Shown here: positions 16,662 through 26,078 of the stretch, one piece after another
Numbering within the stretch: the stretch's first letter is position 1
Layout of the letters: each line of letters begins with the position of its first letter
Assembly (NCBI GenBank): GCA_021790425.1
Contig: JAJYEA010000015.1
Span: 1 to 42,068, forward strand
Length of the DNA: 42,068 bases
Reading direction: 5' to 3'
Source: Thermoplasmata archaeon
Lineage (GTDB): Archaea; Thermoplasmatota; Thermoplasmata; Lutacidiplasmatales; UBA184
The notes under the pieces: generated by a model
Databases searched by the model: none
What the model saw: the letters and a program-made list of their open reading frames with translations, nothing else
Told to the model about the DNA's origin: nothing
Program-made: the position numbers and the translations under genes

Positions 16662-17363
16662 ATGCGACCTCGAATCATCTTCTTTGACTGGGGGGGAACC
16701 CTTGCCACGCGCCCGCCAGAGGTGCGGAGCCCTGAGGCGGTCTGGGTCCTCGTCGCACACGAACTCGGCGTGGCGGATCTGACCGAGGACGAGGTGCGGT
16801 CGAAGACTGCCACGATTGACGGAACTTGGCAAGAGAAGATGTACGGATACCTGGGGAGGTCTGACGAGTTCTGGCGCGAGTACAACACCGCCGTGATGGA
16901 TGCGCTTGACATCCATGTGCGGAGAGAAGAGGTGTCTCGTCGGGTCAACGAAATCGCTGACGACCCCGCCTCACACCAACTCTTCCCCGAGGTCAGAGAG
17001 GTGCTGGACGGGTTGCGGGCGGCAGGGTTTCGACTGGGGGTCATCTCGAACCACAGCGAGCGGCTCCTCCGAATCGTCCACCACATGGGCCTCGACCGGG
17101 ACCTTGACCCGGTGGTCTTCTCCCAAGAAGCAGGGGCCCAGAAGCCGGACGCTCGAGTCTTCGAGTTCGCCTTGAGACGGGCGGGCTGTACCGCAACCGA
17201 GGCTATCCACGTCGGCGACACCTTCGAGGCGGACTATCTTGGCGCCCTGCGAGCGGGCTTGCGGGCCGTTTGGCTGAACCGCAGGGGCGCTGTTCCTCCC
17301 CAGCCCTGTGAGTCGGTTCGAGACCTGCGTGAGGTCCTCGGACTGCTCCGTTCCTCGCCCTGA
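16662..17363 (+). CDS. HAD-superfamily hydrolase
   Basis: A 233-residue protein from the ATG beginning MRPRIIFFDWGGTL. HAD motif I has nucleophile Asp9, with Gly in place of the usual second Asp (DWGGT), as in several HAD subfamilies. Motif II is the Ser of GVISNHSE, motif III the Lys of AQKPDARVF, and motif IV HVGDTFEADYLGA. A helical cap lies between motifs I and II, so this is a class with small-molecule phosphatase or dehalogenase-like activity; substrate unknown. An in-frame ATG at 16605 exists, but the chosen start lies about 28 bases after a TATA-like CTTATG. Confidence 0.8.
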   Translation: MRPRIIFFDWGGTLATRPPEVRSPEAVWVLVAHELGVADLTEDEVRSKTATIDGTWQEKMYGYLGRSDEFWREYNTAVMDALDIHVRREEVSRRVNEIADDPASHQLFPEVREVLDGLRAAGFRLGVISNHSERLLRIVHHMGLDRDLDPVVFSQEAGAQKPDARVFEFALRRAGCTATEAIHVGDTFEADYLGALRAGLRAVWLNRRGAVPPQPCESVRDLREVLGLLRSSP

Positions 17364-17455
17364 ACACACTTGGCTTACCCATTCTAACTCCCTCCCGGAA
17401 GGGTCACCTTGTTCGCGGGCCAAGACTCAAGACACGGCACTCCCTACCGCAGGAC

Positions 17456-18337
17456 ATGCCTTCCGATCGGTACAAGGTCTTGGTGGAGCGCTTCCGAGCT
17501 TGGGCCTCGAACGAACCCATGGTTCGGGGAGCCCTCATCGTGGGCTCCCAGGCGAGGATTGAGTCGCCCGCGGACGAGTGGTCTGACCTCGACGTGACGC
17601 TCTTTGTGACCGATCCGCCAAAGCTCCTCGACTCCCCCGAGTGGTTGGGGCACTGCGGTAACGTCGTGCTGACCACCGTGGAGAAGACAGGCGTGGGGGA
17701 GGGATGGGAGCGTCGGGTGGTCTACGCGGACGGCCTCGATGTGGACTTTGCCATCTTCCCGAGCGCCATTCAGGAATTCCTTGGGTGGAGCCCGGAAGCC
17801 GTGCAGGTTCTTCGACGCGGGTTCGAGGTGCTCCTCGACAAGGACGGCCACCTTGCGAAGCTCGGTGGACAGTTGGACGAGGTGGGCGAGCTGCCGCATC
17901 CACACCCCACGGCCCCCGAGTTCGAGGCTTGCGTGGGGGACTTCTGGTATCACATTCTTTGGGCGACAAGGAAGCTTCGCCGAGGAGAGCTCTGGGCCGC
18001 GAAGATGGTGTGCGACGGCTACCTCAAGAGACTCCTCCTGCAGATGGTGGAGTGGAGCACGCTGGTTCAGGCAGGAGGGAAGGTGGACGTCTGGCATAAT
18101 GGACGCTTTCTGGACTCATGGGCACCGCCGGAAGTGAAGGAACAGCTTCCCTCGCTCTTCGCCCGTTATGATCCCGTCGACATTGCGAGAGCCCTCGAGT
18201 CCACCGAACGGGTCTTTTCAGAACAATCACGCAAGGTGGCCAAGTCGCTCGGGGTAGACTACCCCGTCGCGATGCAGTCCGCGATCACAGAGCTCGCGAA
18301 GAAGACACTAGAGATGGCGCCTCCTCCCGGCCGATAG
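17456..18337 (+). CDS. Aminoglycoside 6-adenylyltransferase-like nucleotidyltransferase
   Basis: A 293-residue protein resembling the AadK/AadE (streptomycin adenylyltransferase) family. The N-terminal nucleotidyltransferase core has Gly30-Ser31 (VGSQAR) and the metal-binding pair Asp44-x-Asp46 in EWSDLDVTLFV, with DVDFAIF as the likely third acidic site. The C-terminal half is helical (HILWATRKLRRGELWAAKMV), as in these enzymes. Family members transfer AMP to small hydroxylated compounds such as aminoglycosides; in archaea the natural substrate is usually unknown. It is flanked by a HAD hydrolase and a GNAT acetyltransferase on the same strand, but at distances of about 100 bases rather than operon-like overlap. 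Confidence 0.75.
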   Translation: MPSDRYKVLVERFRAWASNEPMVRGALIVGSQARIESPADEWSDLDVTLFVTDPPKLLDSPEWLGHCGNVVLTTVEKTGVGEGWERRVVYADGLDVDFAIFPSAIQEFLGWSPEAVQVLRRGFEVLLDKDGHLAKLGGQLDEVGELPHPHPTAPEFEACVGDFWYHILWATRKLRRGELWAAKMVCDGYLKRLLLQMVEWSTLVQAGGKVDVWHNGRFLDSWAPPEVKEQLPSLFARYDPVDIARALESTERVFSEQSRKVAKSLGVDYPVAMQSAITELAKKTLEMAPPPGR

Positions 18338-18443
18338 ACCCCGGGGGAAGCGGGCCTGTTGACCGCTCGTCAAGGGCGGTCCTTGGTGCGGAGATCCCTT
18401 TCCGCACCCCGTATCCAACGCAACGGTTGTTACCATTCGCGCC

Positions 18444-19439
18444 ATGACCCGTGGCATGGCCCCCCGGCTGGTTGCCTGGAAGGAGCTTCCTTTCGAGGCC
18501 GAACGACTCGAGGGCCTGCGTCTCAAGGAACAGTCCCGGCTCGACGGCAAGGTGGCGGAGAGACAGCACGAGCGACTTAGGGCTGACCGGGAGTCGGAAC
18601 GCATCGTGGTCCAGTTGCTTACCCCCGCCGGACGGAAGGCCAGGGGCTTCGTGGCCTGGCGGCCCATCGCTGGTCGGGGTCGCCGAATCGAGTTCCTGTA
18701 TCTCGAGCCTCGCTATCGAAGCGCTACGCGACTTCAGGCGCTCTTCACCCTGATACGGGAGCAGGATCCAGCGTCTGGTCCCGTCCTGGCCTCCACGGAC
18801 CTCTGCTTGGGCATCGCAGTCGGGAAGCAAGCCGGGGTACTCGTCTCCCAGGGATATGTCCATGTCGACCACGCTTGGATGGTGCTCGCTCCAAACCGAA
18901 GTGTCGCCGTTCCCGGGAAGCTTGCGCTCGGAACGATACGTCATGCGAAGCCCCAGGATGCGAGCGCGCTGATCCGCCTCTATGTCCGAGCCTACGCGAG
19001 ATCGGAGGATCAGCTCTTATGGCCCACAATGGACCTGGAGCGAGACGCTTCCACCTTCATCCGGGGCGTCTTCTCGGGCAAGATCTACTCGTTGGACAAC
19101 GAGTCCTCGTTTGTCCTCGAGTGGGGAGGGAAGCTTATCGGCGCGATACTCACGACCGTCGATCCAGGCACCGGCCCCTTCATTGGTGACCTGATGATCG
19201 ATCCCGCATTCCAAGGAAGGGGGCTGGGGAGGCACCTCCTTGCCCGGTCGGTGGCGGCTTTCCGAGTCCGAGCACCTTCGGCGCCGGTGGGGCTCCAGGT
19301 GGAAGTGCAGAACCGTAGCGCATTCGCGCTCTACCGCTCCTTCGGGTTTCGTTCTCGCCCCCACCCACCGGGAATGCGACACGGGGCGTGGCTCCGCAAG
19401 CTCGACGTGGAGCGGATCAAGGCGCAGCCTGTCGCGTAG
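18444..19439 (+). CDS. GNAT N-acetyltransferase with degenerate N-terminal GNAT-like half
   Basis: A 331-residue protein. The C-terminal half (about 175-315) is a complete GNAT domain: TIRHAKPQDASALIRLYVRA opens it, acetyl-CoA motif A is DLMIDPAFQGRGLGRHLLAR (the Q-G-R-G-L-G loop), and motif B is NRSAFALYRSFGF. The N-terminal half has GNAT-like strands (ARGFVAWRP, IEFLYLEPRYR) but lacks a clear acetyl-CoA loop, so it is probably a degenerate second domain, as in tandem-GNAT enzymes. It acetylates an unknown amine. It follows the nucleotidyltransferase by about 105 bases. Confidence 0.75.
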   Translation: MTRGMAPRLVAWKELPFEAERLEGLRLKEQSRLDGKVAERQHERLRADRESERIVVQLLTPAGRKARGFVAWRPIAGRGRRIEFLYLEPRYRSATRLQALFTLIREQDPASGPVLASTDLCLGIAVGKQAGVLVSQGYVHVDHAWMVLAPNRSVAVPGKLALGTIRHAKPQDASALIRLYVRAYARSEDQLLWPTMDLERDASTFIRGVFSGKIYSLDNESSFVLEWGGKLIGAILTTVDPGTGPFIGDLMIDPAFQGRGLGRHLLARSVAAFRVRAPSAPVGLQVEVQNRSAFALYRSFGFRSRPHPPGMRHGAWLRKLDVERIKAQPVA

Positions 19440-19647
19440 CCTGCGAGCGTGCAGATTCACTCCACTCTTGGGCCCGGTGACCGAGAGGGCTCGGGGAGTC
19501 TCTGTTAGAACCGGGCGTAGTGATCTACGACCACGCGACGGCTCGCGCATTCAGTAGACAACTCCGCACAGCGGCGCCGCCCATACCCAGGAGGAGCCTC
19601 TCGGACAGCGATCCGCGGAAGAATGAGAAAAGCACCCGTGTGCTAGG

Positions 19648-19684
19648 AAAAAAAAGGGTTGGCCGGGGCCCTCAGGCCCCGGGC
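19648..19684 (-). terminator. Terminator of the ribosomal stalk operon
   Basis: Read on the minus strand, 13 bases after the P1 stop codon, GGGGCC and GGCCCC pair around a TGAG loop and are followed, after a short CAACCC spacer, by eight T residues. This is the clearest terminator in the window. The rest of 19440-19647 has no recognisable gene. Confidence 0.7.
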
Positions 19685-19697
19685 ATAGACAGAGCGC

Positions 19698-20009
19698 TTA
19701 GCCGAAGAGGGCCGAAAGTCCAGCGGCTGCCTCCTCCTCGGAGACACCCTTCTCTTCCTTCTTTTCCTCTTTCTTGGCTTCCTTCTCGGCTGGCGCAGCG
19801 GGCGCTGCGGCCGCGACCGCGGCGACCGGGGCGGCCTCCGCCTTCGCGAGAACCTCGGCCACGTTGATGCCCTGGAGCGAGGCGATGAGCGCCTTCACCT
19901 GGGCCGCGTCGGGCTCCACTCCGGCCGACTTCAGCACGGCCGTCACTCCCTTTTCGTCGATGTCCTTTCCCGCCGAGTGCAACAGCATGGCACCGTAGAC
20001 GTACTGCAT
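19698..20009 (-). CDS. rpl12: Large-subunit ribosomal stalk protein P1 (L12)
   Basis: A 103-residue archaeal P1/L12 protein. Residues 1-57 form the helical dimerisation domain ([38 protein letters not shown]), then an Ala/Pro hinge, a charged EKKEEKK segment and the conserved GLSALFG end that recruits GTPase translation factors. Several copies bind P0 on the 50S subunit. Start 13 bases after the P0 stop codon; it is the last gene of the operon and is followed by a strong terminator. Confidence 0.97.
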   Translation of the reverse strand: MQYVYGAMLLHSAGKDIDEKGVTAVLKSAGVEPDAAQVKALIASLQGINVAEVLAKAEAAPVAAVAAAAPAAPAEKEAKKEEKKEEKGVSEEEAAAGLSALFG

Positions 20010-20021
20010 CTTCGTTTCCTC

Positions 20022-20921
20022 TCAGTTGGTTAGACCTTTGATTGCGGAGCCCTGCCTTGCGGCCTTCGAGAGCAGGGGGGTGATTGTGTCTGGGGAGATA
20101 AAGCCTCTCTCCAACGCGAGCGCGAGCGCCTGGCGCTTGGCCTTGGCCAGGAGCCGGGGGATCGTCTGCGGGGTGGGGAAGGCCACATGGGTCGCGAGCC
20201 CGAGGGCTTGGGCCTGGGCGAGGACCATGTTCTGGAGCATGGCATCGAAGTCGACCGCCAGCACATCGGACGCGTAGAGGGTCTCGCCGTCCATGGCGAC
20301 GCGGAGCATGAGCCCGACCGTGAGGGGCTTGACCTCGAGGCGGGCCAGCATCTGGGCGACCTCGCGGTGGATGACCGCCCCTTTCTTGACAATGAGGGTG
20401 TCCTTCTTCAGGACGACCTTGCCCTTCTCGATCGCGGCGGGGAACCCGGCGTGCTGCATCTCACCCACGATCGGGCCGGGCTTGAAACTCGTCTCGCCGG
20501 CGTAGACCCAGACGTCCTCGGGAGCGATCTCGCCCCCCTTGGGGGGCACCTTGCTCCGGGTCTTCTCGAGCTCCTTGTAGAGGAGGAACGGGTTCGCATC
20601 GGTCAGGACCACGGCGGTCTGGTCCGAGACGTGCTTCTCGAGCTGCTTGAGGTGGGGCCGCTCCTTGCCGGCCGCCTCGAGGGCGTGCCGGATCCGGCTG
20701 TTGGGAACGACGTGGAAGCTGTGCTTGCGCTCCGCGAGGTCGCGGCGCATCGACTGGAGGTTGGAGGCGGGCACCCCTCGGAATCCCACGAGGCCGATCA
20801 CGGGGTGGGCGAGGATCTCCTTCTCGAGTGCCTTCGCCAGCCGCTTCTTCTCCTTGCGGGAGGGCGAGTCCCCGGCGTGCTTGTGGTGCGGGGCGTTCTC
20901 CTCGACTGAAGCGGCCGCCAT
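20022..20921 (-). CDS. rpl10: Large-subunit ribosomal protein P0 (uL10)
   Basis: A 299-residue P0 protein that anchors the stalk to 23S rRNA and carries P1 dimers. The N-terminal rRNA-binding domain includes HPVIGLVGFRGVPASNLQSM and FHVVPNSRIRHALE. The archaeal insertion domain (EDVWVYAGETSFKPGPIVGE) follows, and the C-terminal helices bind P1. The usual acidic tail is short or absent here: the protein ends SAIKGLTN without the LFG-type end that many archaeal P0 proteins share with P1. This shortening is mildly unusual but occurs in some archaea. Confidence 0.95.
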   Translation of the reverse strand: MAAASVEENAPHHKHAGDSPSRKEKKRLAKALEKEILAHPVIGLVGFRGVPASNLQSMRRDLAERKHSFHVVPNSRIRHALEAAGKERPHLKQLEKHVSDQTAVVLTDANPFLLYKELEKTRSKVPPKGGEIAPEDVWVYAGETSFKPGPIVGEMQHAGFPAAIEKGKVVLKKDTLIVKKGAVIHREVAQMLARLEVKPLTVGLMLRVAMDGETLYASDVLAVDFDAMLQNMVLAQAQALGLATHVAFPTPQTIPRLLAKAKRQALALALERGFISPDTITPLLSKAARQGSAIKGLTN

Positions 20922-20932
20922 TTCGAACTACC

Positions 20933-21571
20933 TCACCACATCCGTACCGAGGCGCCCATCGTGGTCTTCACGTAGACGCTGGAGATGTTGCTGCGCCCGC
21001 GCTCGAGCTTGCTCACGACCCGGTCGAGAACGACCTGCAGGTTCGTGGCCAGGTCGGCGGGCGACATGTCCCGGGTGCCGATGGGGACATGGAAGGTCCG
21101 CTTTCCCTTGTTGCGCATCCGTACGGTGCGCTTGAGCGAGGCGATCATCGCGGAGGGATCCGAACCGGGGGCCACGGGCTTGGGCATCTTCCCGCGCGGT
21201 CCCAGGACGGTTCCGAGCCGCTTACCGATCATCGGCATGAGGGGGGCCTCGGCCACGAAGAACTCGTACCCGCCCACCCGCTTCCGGCTGGCGCGCTTGT
21301 CCTTGAAGTACTCGTCCATCTGGTCCGCGAGCACCGTGAGGTCGGCGGCTCCCTTGATCTTCGTGACGAGCTCCGGGGATCCGAAGACGGCCACGCGGAT
21401 GGGTCGGCCACGGCCCTTCGGGAGGATGACCTCCTCCTCGATCCGGTTCTTGGGGAGCGTGAGGTCGAGGTCCTTGAGGTTGATGGATACCTCGAGCGTC
21501 TCCTTGAAGGGGCGTTCCCCTGCGCTCTTCAGCGCTTCCTGTACTGCTTGTTCAGCGGTGAGGTCAGGCAT
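20933..21571 (-). CDS. rpl1: Large-subunit ribosomal protein L1 (uL1)
   Basis: A 212-residue L1 protein from the ATG beginning MPDLTAEQAVQ; a few upstream codons are open but lie over the promoter. Hallmarks include KGRGRPIRVAVFGSPEL, the domain-II motif GKRLGTVLGPRGKMPKP, and the C-terminal VPIGTRDM. L1 binds 23S rRNA at the E-site stalk and in archaea often represses its own mRNA. An AT-rich box (CTTAATAAT on the minus strand, 21602-21610) lies about 31-39 bases before the start. The gene is followed by P0 after 11 bases. L11 is not in the operon. Confidence 0.96.
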   Translation of the reverse strand: MPDLTAEQAVQEALKSAGERPFKETLEVSINLKDLDLTLPKNRIEEEVILPKGRGRPIRVAVFGSPELVTKIKGAADLTVLADQMDEYFKDKRASRKRVGGYEFFVAEAPLMPMIGKRLGTVLGPRGKMPKPVAPGSDPSAMIASLKRTVRMRNKGKRTFHVPIGTRDMSPADLATNLQVVLDRVVSKLERGRSNISSVYVKTTMGASVRMW

Positions 21572-21671
21572 AATCAGGGCGGGGCCGACCACACCGGATG
21601 ACATTATTAAGCTTTATCCTCGAAAAGCGGCAAAAAGCTTGAAGTGAGTCCGCGGGGTAGTCCGATATGCC

Positions 21672-24600
21672 GTGAGGAGGGGTACCCGAGCCGTCCACGC
21701 CGTCGGCAGTTCCCTCGTGCTCGCTCTCCTCGTGCTTTCCTCCTTCTTCCCGGGGTCCGGCGCCCTCGGCGAAGGGACGGGCGGACTGCCGTCGATTCCG
21801 GGGCACGAGACGGCGGGGTCCGCCGCCGCTCCCGCCAGCACGGCTTCCAACGATTTCGTCTGGGACGGGGCCTCGGCGGCCGCGTCTGGCGTTGTCCTCC
21901 AGGAGACCGGAGGGATCGGGCTGCAGGGGATGGCCTCCAACGGGACGACCGCGCTCCTCTTCGGCAGCTTCTACGATGGAGGGACCTCGTACTTGACCTA
22001 CACGGTCCTCTACAACGAGACCACCAATTCCTGGAGCACGGTCTCGGGCTCCATGCCGCCGCCCCTCGGGAACTTCTCGCTGGCCTCGGACCCCGCGTTC
22101 CGCGGCGGCTCCGCCGTGCTCTTCGGCGGGTCCAATCTCACCTTCCCCGCCGCTCCGACCCCGTCGAACGCCACCTGGGTCTTCTCCTTTCGAACCGAGG
22201 CGTGGTCCAAGCTCGCCACGGTGAACGCCCCCCCCGCCCGGGACGATGTCGCGCTCGCGACCGACCCCGTCTCGGGGAACCTGGTCGCCGTGGGGGGCTG
22301 GAACGACACGAGCGGGACCCCGGACCACGACGTCTGGGTGTTGAACGTCTCGACCGTTCCTGCGACCTGGACGAACCCCGGGAGCGCACCGCAGATCGTT
22401 CCCTCGCACCCCGGGGTCTTCGGGGCGGGGCTGGTCGCGACGGCTCCGGGCCGCTTCCTGATGGCCGACGGGTGCACCGACACCCCCACGCTGGTGTGCA
22501 CGAACGAGACGTATTCCCTGCATGTCACCCCGGCGAGCGTCTCGAGCTCCGCGAACGTCACGAAGGGCCCGAGCGCACGAGGGTTCGCGAGCTTCGCCTG
22601 GGACCCCGCCCAGCGCGTGGCCCTCCTGTACGGAGGCGCCACGGTGGTCAGTGGAACCCCCACGCTCCTGCGCGACACGTGGGAGTACTTCCCGTCGACC
22701 AACCAATGGACCTCCACCTCGAACCCGGCGACCAATCCGACTCCCGGGAACCGCTACCTTGCCCCGTGTGCCTGGATCAACGCCTCGGGGAACGAGACGT
22801 TGCTGCTTGCTGGCGGCCAGCTGGCCCTGCGCTACGTCCCGGACCCGGCCCTCTGGCGCCTCAGCCCCAGCGTGGACATCGAGGTTGGCATCACCCTGAG
22901 CGATGGCGCTCCCGCCTACCCGGGCAACGCGACGGTCTGGGTCGACAACTACCGCTGGAACACGTCGACGAACATCAACGGGACCGGCCTCTTAACGGTG
23001 GGCTCGGGCGCCACGCGGGTCGGCGGCAACGCGTCGCACTACTACAACACCACGACGTCCCTCGTCACGATCCCCGGGGAGAGCACGAAAGTGGACCTGG
23101 TGCTCAACCCGCTCCCCGTCCTCGCGGTCCGCACGTGGAGCAACGCCACGGGGACCCCCGTCCCCCTCGGCGGGGTGGCCCTCACCTGGAACCGGTCCGT
23201 TTCCTCCCTCGGCGACACCAATGCCAAGGGCTGGGGCAACGAGACCGCCCTCCACGGGGGGGCCGTCCAGGTGAACGCGAGCGCTTTCGGATTCGTGTCT
23301 GCGAGCGGCACCGCGAACATCGCCTACCTCGGGGTGACGTTCCTCAATATCACCCTCCGTTCCGCCCCGCCCGCGAACCTCTCCGTGCAGGTCTGGAACC
23401 GCGCCGGCAAGCCGGTCGCAGGAGCGGTCGTGGCGCCCACCAACTACAGCGGGGTCACGGCGACGACCGACGCGAAAGGGTTCGCGAACTTCACCGGGCT
23501 CGACCCCGGCAACATCCTGGCCGGGGTCCAGACCACGCACTCCGCCGACTACCCGAACGACACGAGCGTCTACCTTCCCCCCAACCGCACCACCCATCTC
23601 AACGTCACGCTGACCCCGCTCCCCGTCCTGACCGTTCGCGCCTGGGCGAACGTCAGCGGGAAGATCGTGCCGCTCCCGCTGGTCGACCTCTACTGGAACT
23701 CCACGCCGGGAGGCACCCCCACGGGGGTGACCGCGACGGGAGGATGGTGGAACCACACGATGCCGCACGGCGGTGGCGCGTACTTCTACGGCACCCGTGC
23801 CGGCTACGGGCGCGCCTTCAACTACACCAACCTTCCCTACACGGGTCACGCCTTCCTCAACCTCACGCTGGTGGCCATCCTCGTCACCCTCATCGTCCAC
23901 GTCACCGACCGGTCCACCGCCCTCGGGATCGCCGGGGCCACCGTGGAGGTCACCGACTCGCAAGGGCGGGTGGTGAACCAGACCAATGCGACCGGCACGA
24001 CGCTCCTCCCGGGGGTGATCCCCGGGAACGACAGCCTCGCGACGACGGCCCCGACCTACTACGGGAACCTTACGAACCTCACCGTATCCGACGGGTCCCC
24101 CTCCTGGTTCAACGTCTCCCTCGTGCCCTGGCCCTCGCTCCACGTCGACGTGCGTTCCGCCCTCATCAACGGTACGGGAGGGGCGGGACTGGGAGCGGCC
24201 CAGGTCTTCCGGAACGTGTCGCTCATCGGGTTCACCGGCGCGACCGGATGGTTCAATGCCACCCGGGTCCTCCCGGGCGCGGCCAACGTCTCGGGCCAGG
24301 AGCCCGGCTACCACCCGTCGTGGCAGAACGTGGTCCTGAACCACACCGGAGTACTGAACGTGACCCTAACCCTCTGGCCGGTGAACGGCACGCTCCGCGT
24401 CCATGCGCTGGGGGCGGGGCGTTCCGGTACCACGGGCGGAACCGTGCCCCGACCTCTCTTCCTCGCGGAGGTCAATGTCACGTCCCAGGAGACGGGAACG
24501 AAGTACTTCGGCTACACGAGCGCGACGGGGTGGGCCAACCTGACGCTCCCCGAGGGGAACTACACCTTCGATGCCTGGATCTACGCCTACTACCCCCTCG

Positions 24601-25100
24601 CGACCCAGGGGCCGTACTCCGTGGGCGACCCCACGGTCAACGTCACGCTCTTGCCGCTGCCCGGGGCGAACGTGAGCGTGCTCGTGCTCGACCGCAACAC
24701 CTCGGCCCCGATCGGAGGCGCCCAGGTGGTCTTCCAGTACGGGGCCCTTCCCACGAACGAGAGCACCGACTCCCAGGGGTGGGCCCCCTTCACCGACCTC
24801 TGGCCCGCCGGGTACTGGACCGTCACCGGTGCCGCCCCGGGGTACGAGACCAACACGACACCGATCGCGCTCGAGTTCCGCGAGACCCTCCCCCGGTACG
24901 TGGTCCTGCTGACGCCCATCTCCCCGTCCGCCGTTCACAACACCACCACAAACACCAGCGCCCCCTTCTCCCTCGTCCCGCCGCAGGAGCACAACCTCTG
25001 GTGGCCCTTCCTCATCCTCCCCCTCCTCTTCATGGCGGGGGCCGCCGCGGTCGTCCTCTCCCAGCGCTCGCGCCGGAGCGAACCGTCAGACGAGGCGTAG
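21672..25100 (+). CDS. Large surface protein: Kelch-like region, carboxypeptidase-regulatory-like repeats, membrane anchor
   Basis: A 1,142-residue protein with GTG start. Residues 1-32 are a signal peptide (SSLVLALLVLSSFFPGSGAL). Residues about 50-390 contain Kelch-like repeats (GGSAVLFGGSNL, NLVAVGGWND, RVALLYGGATVV, NETLLLAGGQL). The rest is a chain of about eight carboxypeptidase-regulatory-like beta domains with the pattern V-x-V-x-x-x-x-x-G-x-P-V-x-G-A-x-V and D-x-x-G-W-x-N-x-T. Dozens of N-x-S/T sites occur. One C-terminal helix (WWPFLILPLLFMAGAAAVVL) and a basic tail anchor it. It is probably a glycosylated cell-surface protein for binding or stalk formation. It diverges from rpl1 and its last 15 bases overlap the convergent gene at 25086. 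Confidence 0.85.
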   Translation: MRRGTRAVHAVGSSLVLALLVLSSFFPGSGALGEGTGGLPSIPGHETAGSAAAPASTASNDFVWDGASAAASGVVLQETGGIGLQGMASNGTTALLFGSFYDGGTSYLTYTVLYNETTNSWSTVSGSMPPPLGNFSLASDPAFRGGSAVLFGGSNLTFPAAPTPSNATWVFSFRTEAWSKLATVNAPPARDDVALATDPVSGNLVAVGGWNDTSGTPDHDVWVLNVSTVPATWTNPGSAPQIVPSHPGVFGAGLVATAPGRFLMADGCTDTPTLVCTNETYSLHVTPASVSSSANVTKGPSARGFASFAWDPAQRVALLYGGATVVSGTPTLLRDTWEYFPSTNQWTSTSNPATNPTPGNRYLAPCAWINASGNETLLLAGGQLALRYVPDPALWRLSPSVDIEVGITLSDGAPAYPGNATVWVDNYRWNTSTNINGTGLLTVGSGATRVGGNASHYYNTTTSLVTIPGESTKVDLVLNPLPVLAVRTWSNATGTPVPLGGVALTWNRSVSSLGDTNAKGWGNETALHGGAVQVNASAFGFVSASGTANIAYLGVTFLNITLRSAPPANLSVQVWNRAGKPVAGAVVAPTNYSGVTATTDAKGFANFTGLDPGNILAGVQTTHSADYPNDTSVYLPPNRTTHLNVTLTPLPVLTVRAWANVSGKIVPLPLVDLYWNSTPGGTPTGVTATGGWWNHTMPHGGGAYFYGTRAGYGRAFNYTNLPYTGHAFLNLTLVAILVTLIVHVTDRSTALGIAGATVEVTDSQGRVVNQTNATGTTLLPGVIPGNDSLATTAPTYYGNLTNLTVSDGSPSWFNVSLVPWPSLHVDVRSALINGTGGAGLGAAQVFRNVSLIGFTGATGWFNATRVLPGAANVSGQEPGYHPSWQNVVLNHTGVLNVTLTLWPVNGTLRVHALGAGRSGTTGGTVPRPLFLAEVNVTSQETGTKYFGYTSATGWANLTLPEGNYTFDAWIYAYYPLATQGPYSVGDPTVNVTLLPLPGANVSVLVLDRNTSAPIGGAQVVFQYGALPTNESTDSQGWAPFTDLWPAGYWTVTGAAPGYETNTTPIALEFRETLPRYVVLLTPISPSAVHNTTTNTSAPFSLVPPQEHNLWWPFLILPLLFMAGAAAVVLSQRSRRSEPSDEA

Positions 25101-26078
25101 CGGACGCACCACGGGGGGCGCGGGCTCTCCCGGGGCCTGCACCGGCCGGGGCGGGGCGGGAGCGATCCGCGGGACCCGGATCGAGAGCCGGGTCATGATG
25201 AGGATCGCGACGAGGAAGCCCCCGAGCACGAGGAAGGACGGAAGGAGCGACTGGGTCGGCCACTCGAGGGAGACGACCACGAAGAGCAGGGTCACCGTCC
25301 CGCTCGCCACGAGCGCCCAGATCCCGGGCAGCTTCGAGTAGGGAGGGGGCCGGGGGGCGCTCCGTCGCCGGAGGAGCGCCAGCGTCTCGCCCCGGGCCAT
25401 CTCGAGCTCCGGGGAGTAGGCGACCGTCACCGGCCCCCGGTCGGCGTCCCCGATCGGGAGCGCGTACCCGCTCCCGGTCTGGGGCTCGAGCAGGGGAACG
25501 AAGACCCCGAGGAGGGCGACCCCGCCGAGCACCACGAACGCCGCGTCCATGGCGCTCTGGAGCGGGAGCGCCCCGACCGGGAGGCCGACGAGGAGGTTGT
25601 AGAGCCCCCGGAGCTGCTCCACGTTCACGGCCCCGAAGGAGTAGATGAGGGGGCCCGAGGTCGCGGGGACCCCGCTCGCCGAGAGCGTGTCGAGGGCGGC
25701 GACGATCATCACGCCGTCGAGGAAAGCGAGCTGGAGCGCGAGCAACGCACGCCCGGGGTTCGAGTCCCCCTGCCATATCCAGGATTCCAGAAGGAACGGG
25801 GAGGCGAGGAGCATCGCGGCGGCGATGTCCAGCCCCACGCCCCCGGCGAGCCCCAGGGAGAGCCCGGCCAGGAGGATGAGGACCACGACCGACCAGATCC
25901 CCGACAGGCTGACCCACCGTCCCCGCCACGGGACCATCTGCGAGACGTTGAAGACGACGAGGACGGCGAACGTGACCACCGTGATCGCGTCCCAGCCGCG
26001 GAAGGCGCTGATGAGGCGGTATCCGAGGTAGCCGAAGAGCGGGAGCACGAGGACGAGCGAGAGCCATCGGAGCCTCAT
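25086..26078 (-). CDS. Multi-pass membrane protein of the MoxR/DUF58 operon
   Basis: A 330-residue protein with about eight transmembrane helices, starting MRLRWLSLVLVLPLFGYLGY. The ATG overlaps the DUF58 stop codon as ATGA, which fixes the start and indicates translational coupling. A cytoplasmic loop (about 225-265) includes PIGDADRGPVTVAYSPELEM and RRRSAPRPPPYSK, and the C-terminal tail is Pro-rich. No family name recognised; membrane proteins with transglutaminase-like or DUF4129 parts often accompany MoxR/DUF58 but no such domain is visible here. Confidence 0.7.
   Translation of the reverse strand: MRLRWLSLVLVLPLFGYLGYRLISAFRGWDAITVVTFAVLVVFNVSQMVPWRGRWVSLSGIWSVVVLILLAGLSLGLAGGVGLDIAAAMLLASPFLLESWIWQGDSNPGRALLALQLAFLDGVMIVAALDTLSASGVPATSGPLIYSFGAVNVEQLRGLYNLLVGLPVGALPLQSAMDAAFVVLGGVALLGVFVPLLEPQTGSGYALPIGDADRGPVTVAYSPELEMARGETLALLRRRSAPRPPPYSKLPGIWALVASGTVTLLFVVVSLEWPTQSLLPSFLVLGGFLVAILIMTRLSIRVPRIAPAPPRPVQAPGEPAPPVVRPLRLV

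Noticed and set aside
21644-25198. A long open frame overlapping the 1,142-residue surface protein in another frame
   Set aside because: Its translation is Arg/Pro/Gly/His-rich without strands, helices or motifs, as expected for a shadow frame in GC-rich DNA; the other frame has a signal peptide, repeats and a membrane anchor.
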